From CAYLYM01 sp964387645 (GTDB lineage: Bacteria; Calditrichota; Calditrichia; RBG-13-44-9), in contig CAYLYM010000134.1 of NCBI GenBank assembly GCA_964387645.1, forward strand, positions 1-9,819: a stretch of 9,819 nt of DNA. Direction: 5' to 3'. The position numbers were made by a program, and so were the translations under genes. The notes under the pieces are model-generated. The model was not told the DNA's origin, searched no databases, and saw only the letters and a program-made list of their open reading frames with translations. This document shows, one piece after another, positions 1 to 6,345 of the stretch. Within the stretch, counting starts at the first letter, position 1. Every line of letters begins with the position of its first letter.

Positions 1-88
1 TTTAAGGAAATATAATGCCAATGCCAATCTCCTTTTTTATTAGCACAACAGGTTATTATTACTGTATAGTTAGGTTTTCAAAAACAAT

Positions 89-117
89 TTGACAATATAT
101 CGGTATTTGTTTAAAAT
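89..117 (+). promoter_or_regulatory. Sigma70-type promoter of the moxR gene
   Basis: A perfect -35 hexamer TTGACA lies at 89-94 and a -10-like TAAAAT at 112-117, separated by exactly 17 nt. Transcription would start near 124, about 20 nt before the moxR start codon. This is the best promoter match in the window. Caveat: some FCB lineages use a divergent -7 TAnnTTTG element, so activity depends on the host sigma factor. Confidence 0.65.
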
Positions 118-144
118 CATTTTTAAAATTAAACAGGGAGTTCA

Positions 145-1149
145 ATGACAGCGACAAGAAGGTTTAAGGATGAAGGTGAAGCATTAATTTTTCTCTCCGA
201 AGCCTATCAGAAAATCAATCGGGAAATAAAAAAGGTGATAATTGGTCAGCAAGAAATCATAGATCAGTTGCTCATATCGCTTTTTTCTCGGGGTCATTGT
301 TTAATTATTGGTGTGCCCGGGTTGGCAAAAACACTACTGATCAGTACTTTAGCAAATGTGCTTGATTTAAAATTCAGTCGTATTCAATTCACGCCAGATT
401 TAATGCCCTCAGATATTACTGGTACTGAAGTTATTGAAGAAGATTTAAGAACTGGACGCAAATCTTTTCGATTTATTAAAGGTCCGATTTTTGCTAATAT
501 TATATTAGCTGATGAAATCAACCGAACTCCTCCTAAAACCCAATCTGCTTTATTAGAAGCCATGCAGGAACATAAAGTTACTGCTGGAGGGGAAACTTTT
601 CTTTTACAGGAACCTTTTTTTGTGCTGGCAACGCAAAATCCTATTGAGCAGGAGGGTACCTACCCCTTGCCAGAGGCTCAATTAGATCGTTTTATGTTTA
701 ACCTCTGGATTAATTATCCTTCATTTAAGGAAGAGATTGATATTGTCAAATCAACTACCAGCCATTATCAGCCAAACCTGGAGAAGGTTCTCGGTGCTAA
801 CGAAATTATTGTTCTCCAGGAAGCCATTCGTAAAATGGTGGTAGCGGATAATGTTATTGAATATGCTGTTAAATTAGTGGGGCTTACTCGTCCTGAAAAT
901 ACAAAAGCACCGGATTATGTCAAAGAATGGATTAATTGGGGTGCTGGTCCAAGAGCATCCCAATACCTTATCTTGGGTGCAAAAACCAGAGCGGCACTAC
1001 TGGGACGTTTTACACCGGAAATTGATGATGTCAAAGCTTGCGCCATACCTGTTTTGCGTCACCGCATTATTACTAACTTTAATGCCGAAGCGGAAGGTGT
1101 AACTACGCTACAAATCATTGAAAAATTATTAAACGAATTGGAAAAATAA
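145..1149 (+). CDS. moxR: MoxR-family AAA+ ATPase
   Basis: A cytoplasmic AAA+ ATPase of the MoxR family; members act as chaperone-like ATPases that help mature or activate metal-dependent or VWA-domain proteins. The 334-aa length is normal. Visible motifs are Walker A GVPGLAKT (residues 56-63), Walker B ending LADEINR (121-127), sensor 1 in ATQNPIEQEGTYPLPEAQLD (162-181), an arginine-finger region around DRF (181-183), and sensor 2 GPRAS (268-272). The ATG at 145 is preceded by AGGGAG at 135-140, a rather short 4-nt spacing, and by a strong promoter. MoxR genes usually sit upstream of DUF58 and BatA/BatB-like VWA genes. Here the next thing downstream is a dead peptidase gene, so this copy appears orphaned, at least on its 3' side. 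Family assignment is firm; the client protein is unknown. Confidence 0.95.
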   Translation: MTATRRFKDEGEALIFLSEAYQKINREIKKVIIGQQEIIDQLLISLFSRGHCLIIGVPGLAKTLLISTLANVLDLKFSRIQFTPDLMPSDITGTEVIEEDLRTGRKSFRFIKGPIFANIILADEINRTPPKTQSALLEAMQEHKVTAGGETFLLQEPFFVLATQNPIEQEGTYPLPEAQLDRFMFNLWINYPSFKEEIDIVKSTTSHYQPNLEKVLGANEIIVLQEAIRKMVVADNVIEYAVKLVGLTRPENTKAPDYVKEWINWGAGPRASQYLILGAKTRAALLGRFTPEIDDVKACAIPVLRHRIITNFNAEAEGVTTLQIIEKLLNELEK

Positions 1150-1177
1150 AAATTATTTAAAGCGCCAGTGATACAAC

Positions 1178-1202
1178 TCGTTGGTTCAATATTTTCCAAC
1201 GA
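1178..1202 (+). repeat. Inverted repeat after moxR
   Basis: TCGTTGG (1178-1184) and CCAACGA (1196-1202) form a perfect 7-bp stem with an 11-nt loop, 29 nt after the moxR stop. It is not followed by a T tract, so it is not a canonical intrinsic terminator. It could still stabilise the moxR 3' end or be a weak terminator. The remaining sequence between moxR and the next gene remnant (1150-1284) shows nothing else recognisable. Confidence 0.4.
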
Positions 1203-1284
1203 CAAAAGCAATATATCCAAACAACCAGCCATCATAATATTGATTATTCGATTTTTAAAGAGTTTTAAAGCCTTATTTGAAAAA

Positions 1285-1693
1285 ATGAAACATTTGCAGC
1301 TCATCATTTTCATGTTTTTTTCTGTCATTTCCATTTTTGCTACTATCAGAAGAATATTATTTTCGATTCATCGAGCCGGATAAGACGAAATTAAATGAAA
1401 TTACTTTTATAATTTCGCTAGATAAAGTTATCGGTGACACAATCTATGCCTATGCAAACGCCGAGGAACTGAAAAATCTTCAGCAATTGAGGTATTCCAT
1501 TGAAATCCTATCACACACCGGCAGCTTGTATAAAGTTGAAATACGGTCTTCTTTACGCGATTTGCATAATTGGGATTCCTATCCTACCTATGAGGCATAT
1601 CTCCAGATGATGCAGCAATTTGAAACCAATTATCCAGAGATTTGCCGATTGGATACATTCGGTTATTCGGTAGAGGGGGGAGGCTTTTATTAA
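1285..1693 (+). pseudogene. M14 remnant: signal peptide, propeptide and start of catalytic domain
   Basis: ATG 1285 opens a typical signal peptide: a Lys near the N terminus, a hydrophobic stretch of Ile, Phe and Met, and an Ala (IFA) cleavage-like site ending near 1341. The frame then shifts from frame 1 to frame 2. The open stretch 1337-1693 carries a propeptide-like segment (SEEYYFRF, then IISLDKVIGDTIYAYANAEE), as seen before M14 domains in T9SS peptidases. The beginning of the M14 fold follows (YEAYLQMMQQFETNYPEICR). Reading breaks again in the G6 run near 1681, giving the stop at 1691-1693. Confidence 0.8.
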
Positions 1694-2440
1694 ATCTGGT
1701 GATTTCAGATAATATGAATGTAGAAGAAGAGGAACCAGAGTTTTTTATACCAGTACCATGCATGGCGATGAGACTGTGGGACATATATTACTGCTTCGTT
1801 TGGCCAATTATTTATTAACCAATTATCAAGATACATCGAGTCTCGAAGGTCATAGGTGACTCGCCTGGTAGATAATATGGAAATCTGGATTAACCCTTTA
1901 TTCAATCCCGATGGTACCTATCGTGCTGGTGACCATACTGTAAGTGGTGCGAGACTGTACAATGCTAATGAGAAAGATCTCAATCGAGATTTTCCTGACT
2001 GAATTGCTGATCCATTTAATTCTCTTGAGCGAAGGGAACCTGAAACACAGGCGATGATGGCCTTGGTCAAGCGGCAAAATTTTGTGTTTTCCGCTAATTT
2101 TCACGGCGATGCCCAGGTAGTCTGCTGTCCCTGGGATAATGGAGTACCTTCTGGTACAAATTCTGCTTTTCCAGATGACCGATGGTATGTGCAACTGGCA
2201 ACCCTTTATGCGGCCAAAAATCCAGATATGGGGGCGGGCATTATTTCTGTTCCTATTGTAAATGGCAATAAATGGTACATCATCTACGGTGGGCGACGGG
2301 ATTGGATGTATTTTTATGGAGGCGGAAGGGAAAACACCATCGAGCTGTGGGATGTGAAAAATCCTCCAGATTCTGTATTATCCGAACGATGGCTGAATAA
2401 CAAAGAATCCTTTTTAACCTTCATGGAACAGGTGTTTCAT
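1681..2440 (+). pseudogene. M14 remnant: peptidase catalytic domain
   Basis: The zinc carboxypeptidase fold is read in three frames: frame 1 (1681-1740), frame 3 (1743-1855) and frame 2 (from 1856). Active-site positions are still visible. The zinc ligands His and Glu lie in the TMHGDE motif (His 1761-1763, Glu 1770-1772). An NPDG motif follows at 1904-1915 and the substrate-binding NRDFP just before the TGA at 2000. The third zinc ligand is His in NFHGD (2102-2104), and the likely catalytic Glu is in TIELW (2342-2344). The TGA at 2000-2002 sits where a Trp would fit (FPDWxxD in relatives, from family knowledge). So the catalytic residues outlived the reading frame. Confidence 0.85.
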
Positions 2441-3763
2441 GGCGTGCGAGGTAAAGTCATCGATGCTGTGAACGGTCAACCTTTAGTGGCCCGGATTGAT
2501 GTGGAGAGTTTTTCTGGCGTGCCTGTTTATTCCGATCCAGATTTGGGAGATTTCTACTGATTGTTGCTTCCAGGTAGTTATACATTTATGGTATCAGTAG
2601 AAAATTATTATCCAGATACTTTATTTAATGTGGTTGTGGTGGATTCCCCGATGACATATTTAACAATACAATTAGAGCCCTTGCCAAGGACAAAAATTAC
2701 CGGTAAAGTATTGCTGTCCGATACATTAGATTTTTCAGAAGTTTTAGTTAATGCGGCAAATAAGTTTACATGGATAAATATCAATGGATATTTCGAGTTG
2801 AATGAACTTCCCCCGGCTTCTCTTCGGGTTAATTTATCAAAGCTCGGTTATGTTCCCACCCATGTGATGGTATCAATCCCTCCTGGAGGTTCCTTGTTCA
2901 TCGAACAAACCCTTTACCGCCCAATCGCAAAGGTTTTAGTTATTAATGATGCTCAATCTTTTGTGCCAGTCAAGAGCGAATTAATTAAAGATTTTGTTGT
3001 GAAAGATTATGTTTTCGATACTTCAAATTCAGCAGAACTTTTCCAGGCAACTTTAGAAGCTGCACATTATCAGGTTATCAGGGAATTATCAGATGAAACT
3101 GATTTTGGAACATGGGATAGTTATGATTTTTTAGTCTGGTCTGCCAGTAAAGCCGCAGTTCCTCTGGCTGAGGTACTGCTTCAGTCTGCCTTGATTGATT
3201 ATGTAAATAATGGAGGCAAACTCATTATTGAAGGAGGAGAAATTGGTCATCAACTAATGGGTAATTTAGATTTTGCATCAACTGTGTTACATATAAGGGA
3301 ATGGTTAAATGATAGAGCCGGGAATCTCCGGAGGGTTGATTCCCTGCATCCCATTACGCAGAATTTACCACCGGGTATTACTCTGATATTTTCCAGTCAG
3401 GAGGATCAGGACGCCGTTTTGCCAGCGGAAGATGATGCTCATCTCTTATTTACCAACGAAAAGGCTCCAGTATCGGCTGAAATCCTGGTAGCTTATTCTG
3501 TCATTTATTTAGCTTTTAATATTGGTGCGATCAAACCAATGGATGCAGAATTATTGATTAAAAATATGGCCTGGTATATGGTGCGGCCAAAGCGTAATGC
3601 TTACGATCTGGCCATTCTTGACGTTGTGGGAGTTCAGAACGGTGATCTATTGCGATCGGATAGCACTCATCATTTTGGGGTTATCATCAAAAATTTGGGG
3701 ACGGAAACATATCAACCAGGAGCCACTGTTGCACTCGAAATCCGATTGGGGGATTTTGTTTAA
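2441..3763 (+). pseudogene. M14 remnant: regulatory-like and amidotransferase-like domains
   Basis: The best preserved part, in one frame except for TGA 2558-2560. It starts with a carboxypeptidase regulatory-like domain (GVRGKVIDAVNGQPL, from 2441, ending in LLLPGSYTF just after the stop). A second such domain follows (TKITGKVLLSD ... INGYFELNELPP, about 2690-2915). From about 2930 to 3583 comes a domain resembling the class I glutamine-amidotransferase-like fold of large secreted proteins (KVLVINDAQ, DSYDFLVWSAS, YVNNGGKLIIEGGEIG, HPITQNLPPG). A CARDB-like beta-sandwich begins at about 3599 (YDLAILDVVG, HHFGVIIKNLG). The 400-codon open stretch 2561-3763 has no proper start of its own and ends at the TAA 3761-3763, after which the same frame continues with matching content. 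An automatic caller may wrongly list 2054-2560 and 2561-3763 as genes. Confidence 0.75.
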
Positions 3764-4734
3764 TCTATTTACCAGAGTATTTCCAATAGCCTTTCTGCTG
3801 GTGATACGTTAAATATATTTTTTCCAAAAATAATTATCCCAGACACCCTTTCTGATGGACAGATTTTTGCTCATGTAGAAACTGATTTGGACACTATTTT
3901 TTCCAATAATAAGAAAAGCATTTATTTTATTTCTCTCTCATAAGATGTGGGTTTTGTCGAAGATTTTGAGGATGGGTTCGGTGAATGACAGGTTCTTTCG
4001 ATCGATGAGTCTAAGAGTAAAAGTTGCTGGCATCTTTCGGCCTTTCCAGTGGCGGGCGGATGGTTTTCTACTAAAGTATTGCCCGATTCAAATGCCTCCT
4101 TTATAAATGAATGTTTAATATCTCCGCGACCCCAGCGTCAAAACAATGTGTATTTTTTTTGTGGGAATATGGTGCAGATCAATTTAACAATGTCCAACTA
4201 ATGGTTTTGGCTTCTACAACCAATCCTTCCATAAGCAGTTTTACGAATACTTTATTGGTGCTAGGTGAAGGGAAAAAGTTTCCACAAAATCATTTTAGAT
4301 AGAAACAAGTTGTTAATCTGGAAGCTTACCAAAATTGATCCATTTATCTTGCTTTTGTGTATCAGGGAAATCAGGATTATTGGTCTATAGATAAAATTAT
4401 TATCATGACAACTCCTAATGAGCTATTTAAAACAACCGCTCGGTACCCTTAAAAATTTTTATTATACCAAAATTATCCTAACCCTTTCAATTCAGGCGCC
4501 ATCATGAAATTTGTCCTACCGCAACCAGCAGAAGTTGATTTGACTATTTACAATAACCTTGGTCAATTAGTTAAAAAATTTAATATAGGTACTTGCCAGA
4601 GAGACTAATTTGCTACAAAATGGAAAGCCGTATCTTGTGCCAGCTTTATTTATTTTTGGAGAAAAATAGCCCGTGATCCTGTGAGCAAATCTCTTTTATT
4701 TTCCAAAACGAATAAAATGCTGCTGATCAAATGA
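3764..4734 (+). pseudogene. M14 remnant: jelly-roll-like region and T9SS sorting domain
   Basis: The most damaged part. Frame 2 continues through the rest of the CARDB-like region (QSISNSLSAGDTLNIFFPK), then TAA 3941, VEDFEDGFGE, TGA 3986 and a MAM or cleaved-adhesin-like domain start (CLISP). A frame change near 4130-4160 leads to frame 1 (FFLWEYGADQFNNVQL), broken by TAG 4300 and TGA 4336, and then YLAFVYQGNQDYWSIDKI. After TAA 4450 the type A T9SS sorting domain runs 4465-4734: YQNYPNPFN, MKFVLPQPAEVDLTIYNNLG, TAA 4606, and the terminal KMLLIK. This domain directs export through the Por/T9SS machinery across the outer membrane and is normally cleaved or anchored at the surface. Confidence 0.8.
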
Positions 4735-4890
4735 TATTTTTCATCCATAAGTTCGAGGAAATGTTTCTACTAAAGGGAAAAACCAAAGGGGAGTAACGAG
4801 GCGCAAGTTGAATATAATTTTAAAAATGTTGCGCTGGTTGCTATTACTTTTTTGTAACAGTGGAAAATTTGGACTTATAACTGGTTTAGT

Positions 4891-4913
4891 AAAAAAAAGC
4901 CCGCTATGCGGGC
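4891..4913 (-). terminator. Intrinsic terminator of the rpsF-rpsR-rplI operon
   Basis: On the minus strand GCCCGC pairs with GCGGGC (4899-4904 with 4908-4913, loop of three) and is followed directly by eight T (4898-4891). It lies 33 nt past the rplI stop. The T run is only on the minus-strand side, so it serves the ribosomal protein operon and not the convergent peptidase remnant. Confidence 0.93.
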
Positions 4914-4946
4914 AAATAACAAAATAGACTCGGTTTGTTTTTTGGA

Positions 4947-5390
4947 TTACTCTTTTACAATCCAGACTTTAATTTTAGCTTCTACTTCTGAATGGAGTTT
5001 GATTGGTACAGAATAGATTCCTAATTGTTTAATAGGTTCTTCGAGTATAATTTTCTTTCGGTCGATATCAAATCCCTGGGATTTTAGTGATTCGGCAATA
5101 TCTTGATTAGTAATCGAACCAAACATTTTATCGCCTTCTCCTACGCTCACTGCCAATGTTACCGAAACAGTTTCTAATTTTTTAGCCAATTGTTCTGCTT
5201 GCTTCTTTTCCTTATTTAAACGTACCAACTTTTGTCGTTTTTCTTCTTCTACCATCTTTATGAAATTTGGCTTGGCAGGATAAGCTATTTTTTTGGGAAT
5301 TAAATAATTATTGGCATATCCGCGTTTGACCTCTATTATGTCTCCGGCATTTCCAAGTCTATCATAATCCTGTCTTAATATGATTTTCAT
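4947..5390 (-). CDS. rplI: Large ribosomal subunit protein bL9
   Basis: bL9 binds 23S rRNA domain V at the base of the L1 stalk with its N domain and reaches out from the 50S subunit with a long helix and C domain; it influences translational fidelity. The 147-aa length is normal. The N domain (about 1-47) has the family pattern MKIILRQDYDRLGNAGDIIE followed by KRGYANNYLIPK. A charged connecting helix rich in Lys, Glu and Gln spans about 48-75, and the C domain begins at about 76 (VSVTLAVSVGEGDKMFGSIT). ATG 5390 is preceded by a strong GAGGTG site (5398-5403) at 7-nt spacing. It is the last gene of the operon, 38 nt after rpsR, and a strong terminator follows. Confidence 0.97.
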   Translation of the reverse strand: MKIILRQDYDRLGNAGDIIEVKRGYANNYLIPKKIAYPAKPNFIKMVEEEKRQKLVRLNKEKKQAEQLAKKLETVSVTLAVSVGEGDKMFGSITNQDIAESLKSQGFDIDRKKIILEEPIKQLGIYSVPIKLHSEVEAKIKVWIVKE

Positions 5391-5428
5391 TTTTAATCAC
5401 CTCTTCTTTTATTCAGCGATTCCATTCT

Positions 5429-5653
5429 TTATCGGGGTATATCGGACACGAACGGAATTAATGCCAGATGCCGGGCCCTCTTGATAGCTTTGGCAAGCTG
5501 GCGCTGATGTTGGTTACAATTCCCCGATGTGCGACGAGGAACAATTTTACCTTGTTCCGTTAAAAAACGAACTAAACGTTTTTCATCACGAAAATCAATG
5601 TAAATATCCCCTGCCTCGCAAAATCGACAAATGCGTTTTTTTCTCTGTATCAT
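5429..5653 (-). CDS. rpsR: Small ribosomal subunit protein bS18
   Basis: bS18 forms a heterodimer with bS6 and binds the central domain of 16S rRNA in the platform of the 30S subunit. The 74-aa protein shows the family signature: CRFC near the N terminus, IVPRRTSGNC in the middle, and HQRQLAKAIKRARHLALIPF at the end. All four potential zinc ligands are kept (Cys9, Cys12, Cys46, His49), so this is the zinc-binding C+ form rather than a cysteine-free paralogue. Only one nucleotide separates its ATG from the rpsF stop, with a purine-rich GAGAG inside the end of rpsF as ribosome site, which implies translational coupling with its binding partner. Confidence 0.97.
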   Translation of the reverse strand: MIQRKKRICRFCEAGDIYIDFRDEKRLVRFLTEQGKIVPRRTSGNCNQHQRQLAKAIKRARHLALIPFVSDIPR

Positions 5654-5654
5654 T

Positions 5655-6155
5655 TTATTCTCTCTCTTTTTGTTCTTCTTGTTTTACTTGATCATCTTTC
5701 TGTTCTTCGCGGACAGAAGCTCCCTCATTAGAAATATTTTTTTCACTTGTTGTCTCATTTGAGGCAATTTCTTCTTGTGAACTGATTTCATTAGCAGTAG
5801 CTTTTGGTGTTTCTTCCTTCTGTTTTTTAACAGCTTTTCGAGCGCGCTGTTTTAATTCTTTTTTATCAATAATATAATTCAAATAGCGCAAAACTCGATC
5901 ATTCAACCGGTATTCATTTTCCAGAATTTTAGGTATATTTAGCCGGCTGTTTGCGCTATATTCGACTTCTACATAATAACCATGTGTTTTTTTCTTGATT
6001 GGATAAGCTAACCGACGCTTACCCCATCGATCAATTTTCCTTATAATTCCACCGTGGTCTTCAATGAGTTGCTGAACTCGGCTGGTAATTGTCTCAACTT
6101 CGTCTGGATTCTGGGAGATATCAACAATGAAAATAGTGCTATAAATTTTTTCCAT
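5655..6155 (-). CDS. rpsF: Small ribosomal subunit protein bS6 with long acidic tail
   Basis: bS6 pairs with bS18 on the 30S platform. The conserved ferredoxin-like core covers about residues 1-100: an opening YSTIFIVD strand, then GGIIRKIDRWGKRRLAYPIK and YYVEVEY, ending in RVLRYLNYII. The 166-aa protein is longer than the classic form of roughly 95-135 residues. The extra 60 or so residues form a low-complexity tail, first basic (KQRARKAVKKQ), then rich in Glu, Gln, Ser and Asn with no hydrophobic core, likely disordered. Acidic S6 tails are known (E. coli S6 is glutamylated at its C terminus). ATG 6155 has AAGGAG at suitable spacing. First gene of the operon; its leader holds two hairpins that may be regulatory. 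Confidence 0.96.
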   Translation of the reverse strand: MEKIYSTIFIVDISQNPDEVETITSRVQQLIEDHGGIIRKIDRWGKRRLAYPIKKKTHGYYVEVEYSANSRLNIPKILENEYRLNDRVLRYLNYIIDKKELKQRARKAVKKQKEETPKATANEISSQEEIASNETTSEKNISNEGASVREEQKDDQVKQEEQKERE

Positions 6156-6158
6156 AAT

Positions 6159-6180
6159 ATCACTCCTTCGGTCTTGCGAT
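6159..6180 (-). promoter_or_regulatory. Hairpin holding a CCG box and the rpsF ribosome site
   Basis: In the rpsF mRNA leader, AUCGC (6180-6176) can pair with GUGAU (6163-6159), including one G-U pair. This closes a 12-nt loop AAGACCGAAGGA that contains a CCG triplet and most of the AAGGAG ribosome site. Known S6:S18-dependent leaders in bacteria expose a CCG triplet that mimics the 16S rRNA site of the bS6-bS18 dimer. The match to that class is an inference from this layout, not a covariance search. Confidence 0.45.
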
Positions 6181-6181
6181 C

Positions 6182-6203
6182 CCGATTTAAATCTAAAAAT
6201 CGG
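6182..6203 (-). repeat. Upstream hairpin in the rpsF leader
   Basis: CCGATTT (6182-6188) and AAATCGG (6197-6203) form a perfect 7-bp stem with an 8-nt loop, directly 5' of the CCG-box hairpin in the rpsF transcript. It is not followed by a T run, so it is not a terminator. It may be part of an autoregulatory leader. No convincing promoter pair stands out in the rest of the 190-nt gap (6204-6345), nor a terminator for hppA, so the gap could be read through. Confidence 0.5.
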
Positions 6204-6345
6204 AATAGGATTTATGTTTACAGTTTAATTAACTATAGCCTCAAAAAGGCGTGGAAATATAATATTTTTGAAAAGTAAAATCTATTGATTTGTTATTTTT
6301 TTAAAGTACTCTGAACTTAAAGATAATTTAACCTGAGATAGCAAA

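Larger units (their letters stand above)
1285..4734 (+). pseudogene. Decayed T9SS-exported M14 zinc carboxypeptidase
   Basis: This is the remnant of one gene of about 1,150 codons for a secreted M14 metallocarboxypeptidase with accessory domains and a C-terminal T9SS sorting domain. The protein can be followed from signal peptide to a natural-looking end (KMLLIK, stop TGA 4732-4734) only by changing frame. Frame changes fall near 1340, at the G6 run near 1675-1681, at the T6 run 1741-1746, near 1851-1856, and at about 4130-4160 (beside a T8 run). In-frame stops are TGA 2000, TGA 2558, TAA 3761, TAA 3941, TGA 3986, TAG 4300, TGA 4336, TAA 4450 and TAA 4606. All three stop types occur, so recoding does not explain them. 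The centre (2003-3760) has one stop only; damage is concentrated at both ends. Flanking housekeeping genes are intact. No clear ribosome-binding site precedes the ATG at 1285. Confident as a broken gene; age of the decay is unknown. Confidence 0.9.

Noticed and set aside
1..88. End of an upstream gene or a repeat (ATGCCA twice near 15-26)
   Set aside because: No coding signal or longer repeat was seen; two copies of six bases are not meaningful.
1178..1202. Intrinsic terminator for moxR
   Set aside because: The 7-bp stem is clear but there is no T run after it, so it is listed only as an inverted repeat.
1675..1693. Programmed frameshifting at the G6 run
   Set aside because: A single slippery site would not restore the protein, because many later shifts and stops remain; ordinary decay is simpler.
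2561..3763. Independent 400-aa gene
   Set aside because: It has no credible start or ribosome site, opens in the middle of a carboxypeptidase regulatory-like domain, and the same frame carries matching peptidase content on both sides of its borders.
2000..4338. UGA read as Trp or selenocysteine in the peptidase gene (TGA at 2000, 2558, 3986, 4336)
   Set aside because: Two of the sites do look like Trp positions, but TAA and TAG stops and several frameshifts occur in the same gene, TGG is used for Trp throughout, and TGA ends hppA and pth. No selenocysteine insertion hairpin was recognised.
4826..4927. Small 33-codon frame beginning MLRWLLLLF, resembling a signal peptide
   Set aside because: No ribosome site at a proper distance, it runs straight through the rplI terminator hairpin, and nothing recognisable follows the hydrophobic start. 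It could be a remnant of another exported protein but cannot be supported. The gap 4735-4890 shows nothing else.
6054..6278. Plus-strand 74-codon frame over the rpsF start and leader
   Set aside because: It is antisense to rpsF, has no ribosome site and shows no recognisable protein features.
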